From Aspergillus flavus (Eukaryota > Ascomycota > Eurotiomycetes > Eurotiales > Aspergillaceae), in the NCBI RefSeq assembly GCF_009017415.1, contig NC_092408.1, positions 3,844,001 through 3,908,000 of the forward strand: a stretch of DNA of 64,000 nt, read 5' to 3'. The notes beneath the pieces were generated by a model. That model searched no databases. It saw only the letters and a program-made list of their open reading frames with translations, and was not told the DNA's origin. Every line of letters begins with the position of its first letter. Position 1 is the first letter of the stretch. Shown piece by piece: positions 1 to 12,087 of the stretch. Both the position numbers and the translations under genes were made by a program.

Positions 1-74
1 ATGAAGGGTTGATCGCATTACCCGGATCCGACCAAGGACCCTATCGCGGCGTCGTGGGGGCTCGTTGTCTCCAA

Positions 75-1497
75 TCACGTTGGGATCATCAACTGTTGCT
101 CTATGAGAAAAGGTTTATCACACCACGTGGGCACTTCATAGGGTAATCTACCTGGGGCAGCCGGACCAAATCCCTTGTCCGACTCATAATTGTCCAAGTC
201 CAGTGGATCTAGATGTATTTGAGCAGCAAGCTCATTGAAGGCGACAGCGGCTGTGTGTCGGTCGATATGAAACGACCAAGTGCTATCTCTCGATACAGTT
301 CGAGACGAGGTGACGAGTGGTAGGTTTTCATGGTCGTGAAAAGATTCTTGATCGACGGGATTTCCGCTCTTTGCAAGCATCCCAGCCATGTGAGCTATCT
401 CCGGATTCATGTCACCACAATACGAGCTAGCTTGCGTTGCGGAGCTGGTGGTGGTCATTGATGGCTCCAAGATGGGGTAATAGCTTGATACTCGTCGACA
501 GGACTCCCCAAGCTCATCGAACGGGCTCTGACACACATTTTCCTTATGGAAGAGAGCAATAGGCGTTAAGGTGCGTTTTGATGAATGGTGAGACACAGTC
601 ACGCTTGTGAGATCAGACTTTTGAGAGAGTGTTGTTCTGTCGCTAGCCTTTCTGTCCTCAAAAGGACCCAGTAGGTTCTTGTGGTCTTGGAGTAGCCTCC
701 GCCCATTTGCGCTTCGATGAGCTCCAGTATCATCGCTCACAGTACACATATAGGCGCAGCAATCAGAATTTCTAGCAGCATACTCATCATGAAGTTCGGG
801 GGCTCTAAATTGAGATTTCCGGCGTCGAGACTTGCGGGAACGAAGGAGGGTCACGAAGCGTCCAGAGCCTTTGATCAAATGCGGAGAATTGGCAGCTGCG
901 TCCAAGGATGTTATTTTTATGTCATTGGTGCCTACATGAGATGAAAAATCTTTCAAAAAAGGCGGTTGCTCATGCTGCGCCTGTGGCTTTTCCTGGCGTA
1001 ATGAATTAGAGTGACCTTCTCTGGACTGCTCGTTGCAAGCGGAATTTGATCCCGTCCCAATCGACGTATCATGGCCCATATCACTTGGTAAAGCTGTATA
1101 TTGACGGTGCCAAGTGTCGCTTAACTTCCCATGACCTGCAAGAGTCCATGTTCGTGCACTGCTTTCGCTCGCAGATGATTTGGAAAAGAGGCTGAAGAGC
1201 CCCATTACTGCCCCAAATATATCAGAAGTGAGGCGCAACGTGTAATACGCGAAATCGTAGATCACGCCCGTTGGTGAAATTGAAGTAGGACTATGGTACC
1301 ATGAAGTGGAGTTCGAAGACACTAAAACTTGAAACACAGTGAGAGACTATAGCAGCAACTGCCTCCGGCGAATGTAATAGTCGCTCCTTCTGCTCTGGCG
1401 TATGCTGAATGCATACAAAGGCCCTGTTCAATATATCAGCTAGTGAAAGGTATTCATTCCAAATGTTAAATGTATCAGCTCTATGAGAGTACATCAT
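75..1497 (-). CDS. Hypothetical Ser/Thr-rich protein, 5' end unresolved
   Basis: I do not recognise this protein. The long open frame 75-1337 encodes about 420 residues, rich in Ser, Thr and His with basic patches, and looks largely disordered. Its last 50 residues (LDPLDLDNYESDKGFG, then a Pro/Trp-containing tail) look more ordered. This frame has a stop just upstream and no ATG at its head, so it must be joined to an upstream exon. The other frame at 1291-1497 (with QHTPEQKERLLHSPEAV) looks like coding sequence and is the likely source, but I could not find a donor/acceptor pair that keeps phase. The 3' end at 75 is firm if the frame is real. It lies downstream of snf4 on the same strand. 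Confidence 0.4.
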
Positions 1498-1950
1498 CTT
1501 ACCGTATGCAAGTGTACGGCTACAGCTGCATCATACAATGTCATCAGAACTATAGAAGAAATACAATACATACTCCAACAAAGACAATGGAGGATAGGTT
1601 GAGGGACAAAGACAGGGATCTTCACAACAATAGCCATGCATAAAAGAAAAATCTATTATGGTCAATCCAAACGCCAATGCTGAATTCGTGGGCAGAACGT
1701 AAACCCGACAAGCGGAGGGCCAACCCAATAGAAATCTAAACCATCATACAATACCTTGTTTCCTCGTGCACTGCAAGTCGAGAGTCCATGCCCTAGTTGG
1801 AGACGAGAAGGGCGATTTGAACGTAACCATGTCTCCGTTGAATCCTTCACAATAGACCATTTCACTGACCGTAAAAAGCAGAATTTAACGCCATTCCCAT
1901 GCAAGTTTTAATTGTGCACCAGGCACCCTGAGCGCGATGTCTGGATTACA
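1498..1950. other. Intergenic, no gene seen
   Basis: This stretch lies between the presumed 5' region of the hypothetical gene and the snf4 stop codon. Both neighbours are on the minus strand, so it should hold the snf4 3' UTR and the promoter of the downstream gene. Short open frames here have no protein-like composition. Confidence 0.5.
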
Positions 1951-3783
1951 TTAGGACGATTCGTCGTTTTCGCCTTCTAGAAGGATATATTGCAGAATAT
2001 CACTCAATGTGAGAACGCCTTTTAGTCGGAAGTTTTCGTCCACCACTACCAGGCGGTGAACACGAGACTTGCGAATTGTGTCAAAGATAGTATCCAGACC
2101 ATCATTTAACGAGCATGTATAGATACCAGGGAAGTCCTAGGGAGGTCCTACGTCAGTCCATAAACAGGAGGGGAGTTTCAACAACCGAACATACTGGGGA
2201 CCGTTTTTTCAATGCCTCTCCAACCGTTAGACTTAAGTCATCGTATACACCACCTTTGATCAATGTGATAACATCAACTGATTCGAAGACGTTGTATACA
2301 ACACCTGGAAGTAAGTGGTTCTTTTAGTATTTGGACAGAAGTTAGACTAAGCAACCCCATACCTTCCGAGTTTACAATGGGTACACTCGATATGCTCCGC
2401 TCCACAAGGATATGGATTACATCGATAACGGGCGTATCCATTGATGCTGTTGCTACATTTTCATAGCTGCCAAGCAATATCTCCCCTAGGGGCCTGCGCA
2501 GCTTCTGTGTGTCACTGACATTGACGGCGACGAATTTCAAGATACGGTATTGTGTAACGACACTCAGGACATGTGCTCGGTCCGTTTGACTATCGTTGGT
2601 GACCAAAGGAATTCGTCGAGCCCGAGAGTCAAGCATGCGCCGACAGGCTTCATAGAGAGGCCTCTCCGGATCGATGGAAATGGTCTCCGGTGGCGCAACC
2701 CCTAAAGCCTTTTCTACCTCTAGATTTATGACTCATTATCAGTGCCGGTCCAAGGGTATGATAAATTGTGGGGACAGGCGAGTGACATACCTCGGAGGCT
2801 GTCCAGTCGAAATTGATCTATTTCACCCAGAGCCGCAGGGTTCTGAAAATAGTATTGAATGACATTGATGTAATCGGAGGTGGTGAGAAGACCCGCGAAA
2901 GTCGAGGTTTTAGAGTCCCATAACGGAGCTGACACGATGCCTGTTGATCGAGCAATGCGAGACGTCGTCAGTACATCTTCCTCCTGAATATCGAATTGCC
3001 CGTTTGCGGCGTCGCACCATTTCGCGACACCGGCACCGCGCTATTCACCGAATAAGGGAGGTACATGCCATTTTGGATTAAGATATTTAAACTCTCTTTC
3101 ACTGACAAAGACGTGTCGAAGATGATAAGCCGAAAGCTAAGCGGAAGGACATCGTAACTGTTACGGACTTTGAGGAAGTTGCGAATGGCACACTACAGAC
3201 AGATATGATCGATAGCGAGAGTTATTAGCCAAAGTATCCAACTATATTCGCTAGGCATTCTCGGAGAGAAGAGTATAGGCGAATGAATAGTAGGAAATCG
3301 CAGCTCGTGGTTGGAGATAATAGCATGATGGTCTGAGGGAGCCACAAGCCCAAGACTGGACCAATACCAACCAGAGGGGAAGGAAAAAATAGGGAAGAAC
3401 AATCCGGTGATGAAAGGATTAGGGCGAATAAAATAGGCCCGACCAAGAAAGCAAAAACTCTAAGAAAAATTGAAACTCACTAGGCCCTGTCGCTCTTCCC
3501 GATCGATCGCCCTTTCGGGCTGGGCTGGGGGCATTGGATGCGAAAGACCGCGCGGGCGGAGGTATGAGGAGGGCTGCACAAAATTTCCCTCGTGACTAAA
3601 CACAGGGTGACGACTAGGGGTGGAGGTGAGATTGTTGGTGGTGCTGATGGAAGTGGTAATTGGAGTCGTCGCAGTAATGGGGGAAGCGGAAGGAGGAGCA
3701 GCAACAGTGGTGTCGTCGGTCGTCGTGGCGGGTCTGGGCGGCAGTCTGATTCTGCCCGTGGGGTTCTTGTCCGCCATCGGCAT
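1951..3783 (-). CDS. snf4: AMP-activated protein kinase gamma subunit (CBS-domain protein)
   Basis: This is the regulatory gamma subunit of the SNF1/AMPK complex, which senses energy state and supports growth on non-preferred carbon sources. Six exons read as complement of 3481-3783, 3069-3192, 2791-2940, 2363-2719, 2195-2304 and 1951-2136, giving about 409 residues. A Ser/Thr/Pro-rich N-terminus (about 100 residues) precedes four CBS repeats. Visible motifs are SYDVLPLSFR, IVSAPLWDSKTSTFAGLLT, SSVPIVNSEG and HRLVVVDENFRLKGVLTLSD, which are typical of Snf4. The ATG at 3781-3783 is used; a second in-frame ATG six bases on is equally possible. Intron 2 (2941-3068) appears to start with GC rather than GT. 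Intron 1 is long (288 nt). It is longer than yeast Snf4 because of the N-terminal extension. Confidence 0.9.
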
Positions 3784-4876
3784 CACGGTCAACGGTGAGA
3801 GGACGCCGGTATTAACTTATGGCTAGGAACCTGCATGTAATTTGGAGGGGCCACGCTGGAAGGATTACCTCTGGCATAAAATAGGTGTCTCAATGAAAAC
3901 CCAAATGGGCTTAGTATCCTGGGCGCTCTTTCTTTTTCTTCAAAGTACGTAATGTATCAGGGAACAAAGAACAAACAATATAGTCAAGAGTCAAGCCGGT
4001 GGGGAGGTGAGCTGGGAACACCAGTGATAGTTAAGTACGACAAACAATACAGAAGATCATAACCATAGTAAGATAAGAGGTCTCATCATGGATAGAGATA
4101 TCGACCGTTGATTGAGATAATCAACAAGCGCAGATATAAAATAAAATATAGTGCCCTATCAAAAGAACTAGCTAGCTTTTCTTCGTTAAGTTTGTAAATC
4201 AATAGCCCCGTTGCTGGGAAATCGTATACCGGTCAGAACCAGTTGACAAAACGAGAGGAGGGAATATGGTAAGACAGTCTCGGATAGCCAGGAATGGCAG
4301 CTGGGACTTCTTTAATCTTACGACAGAATCAATTGATCCCCCACCAAGCATCTGATATCACACACGGAGGCCACCAAGAGATACCCCGCCATCTAACACG
4401 TGACACGGATCTGGGGTTCAACCATGTGGGAATGCCTGGCTTGGCTGGATGATGATCTATTAATCTGAAGTCATTGGACGTCCTCAGAGAACTATGTCTA
4501 TATACAATATACGCTGTTGCTTCTTGACAAAGTAATAGCGTCCAAATAGATCCCTTCAGCGGTTGGATCGAAATGGAAGGAAATGATCAAGTGCGCTCAA
4601 CTTTGAGGACCAGTGTATAAGAACAAAGCAAAACAAAATGGCCCGAAAGTCCTTTTCACCTGTTCGTGAACGTCGGAGGAACATAACAAAGCAAGCATGG
4701 TGTAGCGTATGCGGTCTAGATGTATATGTATAAGATGAGCTCAAAAATATGCTAGGAACGATTATGTAGAAGATGCAGGGGCAGTAAACATTAGTAATGC
4801 AAGGGAAGCCTAGGTGAGAGAATAAGATGATATGATTTTGAGAGTGGTTGCGAACGTCGGACTATCGATACGCAGG
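3784..4876. other. Intergenic, snf4 promoter side
   Basis: About 1.1 kb separates the snf4 start from the 3' end of the CRAL-TRIO gene. It is AT-rich, with several GATA motifs and a CACGTGAC E-box-like sequence near 4398. I see no gene. Confidence 0.5.
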
Positions 4877-4879
4877 CGG

Positions 4880-6075
4880 TTACTCCGCTGGAGCGCCATT
4901 TGAGGCCTCTGTCTGCGCCAGACTGGGACTAGTCCCCGTCTTCAAATAGTTCTCGTATTCTCCAATGCGCTTTCCACCTTGGATCCACCGCTCGCGGTAC
5001 GCAGCCTTCCTTTGGTCAGCAAGTTGGTTTAGAGTTGACCAGTAGGTCGCATGATCGTATCTGAACTCAACATCACCCCCCATAGATTTCATCAGCTGAG
5101 CTGCAGGGACATGTTGACGGAGATCCTCATTGAACTTGAGCTTCTGCCGGGTCAAAGGATCAATGAATGGGGTGATCAACTTGAAGAATCCCATAATCAT
5201 GAAGGGCACTAACGCACATAGTGAGATTAGTATAAGAAAAGAAAAAGTCCGGAATGCGAGCATCACTTACTGTTTATGACCAACGCTCGACCCATCCTCT
5301 CCGGGTAGTGATTTTGGAGAAAGTTGAGAGTCTGTTTGGCCTGACCGACGCTTGCATTCTGACCGGATTTCGTTTCGTTGTAGTTGACAATCAGCGCCAG
5401 AGTTTCCTGATCCGGCCCCATCAGATCAATCACCCGCTCCAACATGAAAACCAAATGTTGAATCTGGCGGTCGCTCTTTTCCGTGTTCTGATTCGATGGC
5501 AGAAGGTAGAGACAAGGACGCGCATGGATGTCATATCCAAGGATAACCTGCTTTCCCGTCTCATTCTCAACTGAGATAAAATCCGCGGTCAGCTTCTCCA
5601 CGCCGTATTCACGACGCCACGTCAGAGTACGTTCAAGTCGTGCTATTGCTTCGGACACGTTCCATTTCGTCGCTCGCAAGTATCGAAGTAAACATTCCCG
5701 GGTCAAGAACATGCGCTCATTGTCAGTGAGGGGTTCCGTAGGGGCGTTCTTCGCAGACGTTGTCGGCACTGTTGTCCAAGCGGAAACGGCTTTGAGAACA
5801 GAATTGTACTTTTCCTGTTGGTCGGAGGTAAGCTCTGCAGGCGGAGTAGGCTTGGCCGAGTCGAGAGGGCGAGGGAAGGGCTTCTGAATGAGCCCATCAG
5901 CCGCTGAGGATGGGAGCTCTGATTCAATATCCCTGCCATTGGTTGCAGGCTGAGCCTGGTCGACAGTGTTACTGGAATTTTCAGCAGTTGCAGATGGCGG
6001 GCTTGTCTGTGAGTCGACTGCCTCACCGCTGTGGGCTGACGCAGCTGGGACTGTGGGTTCAGATGCTGCACTCAT
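4880..6075 (-). CDS. CRAL-TRIO (Sec14-like) lipid-transfer protein, Pdr16/Sfh-type
   Basis: This protein likely binds and transfers phosphatidylinositol or sterols between membranes, as Sec14-family members such as Pdr16 do. It has two exons, complement of 5271-6075 and 4880-5208, with a 62-nt intron (5209-5270), giving 377 residues. The first 85 residues are Ser/Pro/Ala-rich and disordered. A CRAL-TRIO N-terminal helical segment (LRYLRATKWNVSEAIARLE) follows, then the lipid-binding domain with GYDIHARPCLYLLPS and the C-terminal block FFKLITPFIDPLTRQKLKF, which is diagnostic for this family. The start is the ATG at 6073-6075; the frame stays open upstream but without an ATG. It is divergent from the polymerase alpha B-subunit gene across about 420 bp. 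Confidence 0.85.
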
Positions 6076-6398
6076 GATTGCAAGGAATAGTATGCGATTC
6101 AATTAAGTTCAAATCTATGGGAAGTACTCTAGGCTGTAATTCAGGGGGCAATGGCTCGGATAATATAGACCGGAGACAATGGCAGCTCCCCTGGGAGTTT
6201 TGTTCTTTTCCGCGCAAGTTTCAGCGCTGAGTAGGCTCTGTTGATCGACAGGCCCACAGGATGATCGTTCGACATACACAGTAATAATCATAGACGGAGT
6301 ACGTGGACTTGTCCCTGAACCCATCGCTGGATCAGGAAGGCGGTGACTCATCTAATTAATCTTCCTATCCCGTGCCCAGCACGCGGCGCGCGTTCTCC

Positions 6399-6404
6399 AC
6401 GCGT
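6399..6404. promoter_or_regulatory. MluI cell-cycle box (ACGCGT) upstream of polymerase alpha B subunit
   Basis: The palindrome ACGCGT lies about 90 bp before the ATG of the polymerase alpha B-subunit gene, next to a GC-rich GCGCGC stretch. In yeasts this hexamer binds MBF and drives G1/S expression of replication genes. The match is seen; function here is inferred. Confidence 0.5.
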
Positions 6405-6492
6405 TCTCCAATTTCGGGTTACCAGCATCGGGTTGATTTTACTTGGCTCCTGCAATTGAACGCAACACCGCTGGAACCGACTTGGTGTCGCC

Positions 6493-8616
6493 ATGGAGGA
6501 TATCGTTGGAGAGCTCAATGAGCTTTTTGCAGCTTCGTCCCCCGATGGACTTCCTAAGGACGTCCTCGCAGAGCTTCAGTCCCTTCTGCGAGTTCACTCA
6601 ATTGCCCCGCAGGAGTTATTTTACAAATGGGAGTCATTCTGCTTGAAGATGGGCTCTGAGGAGACCAAGCTGAACCTAGAGACTGTAAGGCTGTTCAAGC
6701 GCGACGTTCAGGAATCGCTAGAGCGAGAGACTCGAAGCAAGCCCGGCCGACAATTACCAACCGCTACCCCGCGCGCAGCAGCAGCAACTGATGTCTTTGG
6801 GATGTGAGTCGCAGAGGCATGTCGTACTTCACGGGGAGATTATTGATATGGTTACTATAGATTAGATGGATTAACCCCAAATGCGTCCCACGGTCGAACG
6901 CCGAACTCAGCCAAGCGGAAAGCGGACTTTGCATCTCCCTCTGCGTCCAAGGTTGGAAAAGTCGATTCGCCAATCGGCCCTAAGGCCCTGCGAAAGCCCA
7001 TTAATGGCGCTGCTACAGGAGATGGAGCGCAGTATGTTTAGAGAAGACCACCTTACACGGCTGAAACAATATGATTGACTGCGACAGGTCTGTTCCTTTC
7101 TCGGGTCGCCAGAATCCCGGCCAGACGCTCGAAACCCTCAACGCCCACCTATCAATGCCAGAGACACCTATGGCTCCCTTCTCAGAGGCTCGGATACGAC
7201 CCACTGCTAATACGGACCTGAAGAAGTTCGGATACAAGCCAATGGCAATGCGACTGTCTGAAGCATCCGAGATCCTCGATGACCGCATTGACGAGTTCAT
7301 GACCATATTCCAGAAAGAATACGAAACAGAGGACCTCCCCTTCGGCAGTGCGGCGACCCAGAGCACTAGTGAGATTGTAGCGGTTGGACGTATCGCATCA
7401 GACAGCATGGAAGGAAAGCTTAACCCAGCCTCCCTTGTACTCGAGACCTCGAGACGGACAGGAGCTGGAATGCGTGTTCCTCTTAAAGTGGACACTCTAC
7501 CGTCGGTGAATTTCTTCCCGGGACAAATTGTTGCTTTACGAGGTATCAATGCGTCCGGGAATTACTTCTCGGTCAAGGAGGTCCTATCCACGCCTCTCCT
7601 ACCGCCCGCTGCATCATCTGTGCCCACTATGGAGGGTATCAACGAAAGACTGGAGGAGGCTGGCTCTTCTCCATTAAACATAATGATCTCCTCGGGGCCA
7701 TACACAGCCGACGACAACTTAGATTTCGAGCCGCTGAACAAGATATGCCAAAAAGCGGCCGAGAGCTACGCGGACGGACTCGTCCTCATGGGTCCATTCT
7801 TAGACATCGAACATCCACTAGTAGCATCTGGAGACTTCGACCTCCCAGAAACCAACGGATACGACCCAGACACAGCCACCTTAACAACCGTATTCCGGCA
7901 CTGCATCACGACGCCCTTGCAGCGATTAGTCGCGGCCGTACCCAGCATCACGATCGTGATGGTTCCCTCCGTCCGCGACGCCGTGAGCAAGCATGTCTCC
8001 TGGCCACAAGAGCAGCTCCCGAAGAAGGAACTCGGCTTGCCCAAGCAAGTGCGCATGGTTTCCAATCCAGTCACCCTGTCTTTGAACGAGACTGTCATTG
8101 GCTTGTGCTCGCACGACGTCCTATATGAGCTGCGGAGAGAAGAGGCTCTGCACGGCAAACCCAAAGAAGGCAATCTGCTCACCCGGTTGTCGAAGTACCT
8201 CGTCGAACAAAGACATTTCAACCCGGTCTTCCCGCCATCGTCACGAGACGCCCTCCCCAAACCAGGGATCGAGAACGGACTAGCCACGGGCGCCACCTTG
8301 GACGTCAGCTACATGAAGCTAGGCGAGTGGTGGAACGTCCGACCAGACGTACTAATCGTCCCCAGCATGCTCCCACCGTTCGTCAAAGTGCGTGCCCCAT
8401 CCCCAACCCACCCATCGAGCACACGCTAACAACATAAAACAGGTAGTAGACAGCGTCTTGGTAATCAACCCAGGCACGCTCTCCAAACGCCGAGCACCAG
8501 GAACCTACGCGCAAATGGCCATCCACCCACGAGAAATCACAGAAGAAGAGCGCGAACAAAAGCATATCAGCCACAAACTGTACGAACGGACACGGGTAGA
8601 CGTCATCCGCATCTGA
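6493..8616 (+). CDS. pol12: DNA polymerase alpha-primase, subunit B
   Basis: This is the non-catalytic B subunit of DNA polymerase alpha-primase, which tethers the polymerase and helps load primer synthesis at replication forks. Four exons, 6493-6803, 6861-7031, 7088-8387 and 8443-8616, encode 651 residues. The N-terminal helical domain (MEDIVGELNELFAASSPDGL) is followed by a disordered linker, an OB-type region (VPLKVDTLPSVNFFPGQIVAL) and the inactive phosphoesterase domain (VLMGPFLDIEHPLV, VPSVRDAVSKHV). It ends with VVDSVLVINPGTLSKRRAPGTYAQM. All splice junctions keep phase. Length and motif order fit fungal Pol12. An ACGCGT box in the promoter fits S-phase expression. Confidence 0.92.
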
Positions 8617-8846
8617 AGTACAGCATCTCTTTGGATTAAATAGATATACCATGTATAACGCGGGGCGTCAGGCGTAATAACGATAATGAAACATTACATT
8701 CCACAAGAAACAGTCAGAAACAAAGGGGTATCAAGCAACCCATGCATGCCTAAACCACAAACCAACCCAATTCAAACCAAACCTTTCCCCTCCCCCCTTC
8801 CTCTCCTCTCTCTCCTTCACAATAAGAAAAGAACGAAAAGAAAGAA

Positions 8847-9383
8847 TCACCGTAAACAAACAACCCTCTTCCCCCCCATCCTCCTCCCCACCTCCTTAAC
8901 CCTAACCGCACTCTTCCCACTCCCAGAATTCACCAGCGCCTCGAGTCCCAAATCCCTCCAAACGGCCTCCCTTCGGCGTTCCATCGCCCTACTAATCCCA
9001 AACGCAGCATGCTGGTCGGGGACAACATCATCCTCGTCCTCGGGGTTTGGGGGCTGATACTGCGGCGCGACGTAGATGTCCTCGATAGGGAGGAAGGAGG
9101 GGACGAGGGTCGGGGATGATGAACCGTAGGTTACGGTGTGGTTGTTGTAGAGGTGGGAGGAGGTTGTTGTGCTGGGGGTTGCGGAGGTGTGGGGGCGGGT
9201 GAAGTCTTCGAAGTAGTCGGCTAGTCGGGGGTGGTGCATGTGGAGGTGGGTTGGGGTTGAGTCTTTGCTCTGTTTTTTTTTTGAGATTTTGTTAGTAGGG
9301 TAGATAGTGGGTTACATTAGTGGGTTGGTGGTGAGGGTGGTTTGAGGGGGAAAGTGGGGATTGGATCTTGGGGGACGTACCAT
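8847..9383 (-). CDS. Small hypothetical protein with an ATG-only first coding exon
   Basis: I do not recognise a domain. A start ATG at 9381-9383 is followed directly by a donor GTACGT; the 111-nt intron (9270-9380) ends in a pyrimidine-poor ACAG. Exon 2 (8847-9269) continues in phase for 141 residues in total. The product starts MSKDSTPTHLHMHHPRL. It contains an acidic segment (NPEDEDDVV), a basic helix (SRAMERRREAVWRDLGLEAL) and a basic C-terminus. The second exon alone could start at an internal ATG (9237-9239), so the short first exon is a prediction. It is tail-to-tail with the polymerase alpha B-subunit gene. Confidence 0.55.
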
Positions 9384-9800
9384 TTTGAGGGTTTTAATAT
9401 TAGGCTTGGGTTTGGGATTCGTGCGGGTATTTGGATGAATGAGATATTGATATTTGAGGAAGTTGGTTTGGGATGTATGGATTATATATGAGTGTGGATG
9501 TAGATGATGGATGTAAACATCTTGGAATTGACGGCAATATTTGACCGCTTTGGCTTATCTCCATGTGACTGCCGTCTTATCGAAAGTGGCATGGATTTTA
9601 GTCTACGGGTTTGGAAACAGTGAGCGTACGGAGTACTAGTAGTATAATCGCTAAGAGTCGTTTTACACATGCCATACATATTGTATCATACCCTCTGGCG
9701 AAGCCCGAATCTATTAAAAACCGATGCATATCCCGATAACCTGAGCTACATTTTCATTTCAAGAGAATCAAAGGGAACAAAGAACCACAGGACCCATCAT
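9384..9800. other. Intergenic with one ACGGAGTA palindromic half site
   Basis: About 415 bp lies between the small hypothetical gene and the eIF2B delta stop codon. It contains TACGGAGTAC at 9627-9636, one member of a motif recurring in this window. No gene is seen. Confidence 0.5.
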
Positions 9801-11502
9801 TCACAAGTTCGTACTCATCCGATGCACGATCGGAACCGCGCTCGGCGGCAAGCTGCCCATTTCTGTGACTACCATGTCGACGTACTCAGCCGGGGTCACG
9901 TCGTACATGATGTTCAAGAGCTGTAGATTAGGTGTTTCCTTCCAGTTTGTAAGCGGCGAAGCGCCCTCAGGCAGGGGTGTCGACTCTGCAGGGGGAGCAT
10001 TGGCAGCAGCCTTATTGCCACCTTTTTTCGAATCGCCTTTCTTCGTGTCGGCCTCGTCAGCGGGGTCCGGCAGACCTGTCACTTGCTTTAGGGGCTGGCT
10101 GGGGACGAGCTCGTCTGCGTCTGCAATTTCGTTGACGACAATGCTGTCAAGGGCAACGCGGTCTGTGAACTTGACGGTCTCACAGCAAACGATGACAGGT
10201 ACCTCCACGCCACCAGCGCGCTCCTTAGCCGACATAGCGACTAGGGCTGTACCAACGCGAGAGTAGAGTCGTCCGTTACTGGTCATGGCGTGTGCGCCGA
10301 GGAACACTTTTGTAGCATCCTTGATAGCATGACTGATACCGTTGACGAGAGAGTACTGCACTTCCAGACCCGCATTGGCCAGCGTGCGGGCCAGGTTCTT
10401 GCCTTCGAACAACGGACGGGAGTCGATGATAGACACGCGGAACTTCTTGCCCTGTTTGTATGCCGTGAGAAGCGTCTGCTTCACGATCGAACTGCCGGCG
10501 AAAGTGACGATCACATCGCCGTCCTGGATCTTCTCTGCGGCGCTGGTCGCAATGACCTGGTCGGCCACGGTAATCTTTTCACGGATGAAGTTATCAATAA
10601 AATCGCTCAGCGTTGCCTTAGCGCTGGCCTCGGGGACGGAAGGATCGATGGAGGAGATTGCCAGTTTAAGCGCACGGATTGCGTTACCCTGACTGATGGA
10701 GAGAGGACGGCATGTAGAGAGATAGGTAATCTGATGGGATAGGTGGGTAGTCAAGTGACGCGAAAGGGAGGTACCCAGGGGGGTCGTATAAGCCTCGATG
10801 ACCTAAACAGAAGATCAGCATAAAACAGCGCGCCACCAGACAAAGTACTCCAATACACACCCGCTTGAACGCAAGCAACGTAGCCACACAGCGAGCACTG
10901 CTACCGCACACGACATAATCCCTCATCTGCAGACCCAGCGCCAATACAGCAGGGTGTACTTCCTTCCCGGCACCAGCGATAGTAGTCCTCCTCGGCTGTC
11001 CATACAAATGTCCAAAGACAGCGACATTCTTATCCTCCTGCTTCTTCTTCTGTTCCGTAGCGCTGGCTTGTGTAGCAGATCCGCGTCGATGTCTTTGACT
11101 CTTGTAAGGCTGTCCCGGAGCCTCCTTCCCTCCAGCGCCGCCTCCAGTCGAGCCCTTTTTAGGCGGTGCCGCGTTGGGCCCTGGTCCGGCACCTGCACCT
11201 CCGCTGGCTTCTCTTTCAGCTCTCTCTTTAGCTCTGCGGGCAGCCTTTTCGGCCTTCGCTTTTTTCTTCAGTTCAGCTGGGCTGAGTTTTTCCTCCCCTG
11301 GAGCTCCGCCCGCGGCCGGAGGGGCATCTTTGGACTTAGGTTGTTTAGGTGGCTTGGCGGGTTTGGATGCGCCGTTGGACGGCTGTGGTGGCTGGGAGGG
11401 GGGTTGCTGGGAGGACATGTCGGTGGATTGTTGCGTCGCGGGCGCAGGGCTTGGTGAAGTGGAGGGAGGAGAGGTCTGCGCAGGGTCGACGGGGTTCGCC
11501 AT
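9801..11502 (-). CDS. gcd2: Translation initiation factor eIF2B, delta subunit
   Basis: This is a regulatory subunit of eIF2B, the guanine nucleotide exchange factor for eIF2, and part of the subcomplex that senses eIF2 phosphorylation. Two exons, complement of 10861-11502 and 9801-10802, are separated by a 58-nt intron and encode 547 residues. The N-terminal 160 residues are a Pro/Ala/Lys-rich charged tail (APGEEKLSPAELKKKAKAEK). The remainder is the IF-2B fold, with DVIVTFAGSSIVKQTLLTAY, FRVSIIDSRPLFEGKNLA and the closing PTAEYVDMVVTEMG-like block (TPAEYVDMVVTEMG). A low-complexity Lys/Gly/Ala insert lies between DELVPSQPLKQVTGLPDPAD and LTNWKETPNLQLLN. The ATG at 11500-11502 is clear. Confidence 0.93.
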
Positions 11503-12087
11503 GGTGGAAAGAAGCGGACTAAATGACGATGACGACGGAGCGGAGGGGCATTGGCGACTTTTTTTCGATAGAGGGTTGTGGGGATGAGATTAGTCGGACT
11601 TTCAAATGAAATGTGACTTTGACTCACCAAATTCGGCATGATGCCATAAGCCGACACTAGCACTAATGCAGCCCTAGTCTCTTGGACCCTATTTAATGAT
11701 TTAGCCTTTAGTACCTAGTATGTGCTCTTCACCTATTCAAATAGTTTCATATCTTAAAGACCGATTCTATTGAATCATAACCAATATCGGACATGTATTC
11801 CATATCTAGTCATTCATTCAATCATGCGTCACATCCTGACATACACTAGACTCGTCATTCATCGCGGAATTAAAAGGAAGAATACCAGAAAGAAAGAAAA
11901 ACCGTAGAAAAAATAAACAAAGAAAATAAAAATCCCCAAATATCCGCCCAACAGGAAAAGAAGATCCAGATATCATAAACAAAAAGCATGCATGAAAAGC
12001 ACGGAGCCACCAGAAACCTAAGCCAAACACCAAATTCCGCAGCGCCCGTCAATCAGAAAGCCACCCTGCAGGCCAAGCCGCCCAAAG
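11503..12087. other. Intergenic
   Basis: About 585 bp separates the start of the eIF2B gene from the stop of the kinesin gene, both on the minus strand. It should contain the eIF2B promoter and the kinesin 3' UTR, with an AT-rich run at 11880-11950. I see no gene. Confidence 0.5.

Noticed and set aside
3592..3826. Two overlapping plus-strand open frames rich in Gly/Val/Arg
   Set aside because: They are the antisense of the Thr/Pro-rich first exon of snf4, and their composition follows from that.
7766..8296. Long minus-strand frame (176 codons)
   Set aside because: It is antisense to the third exon of the polymerase alpha B gene, which has clear homology and spliced structure.
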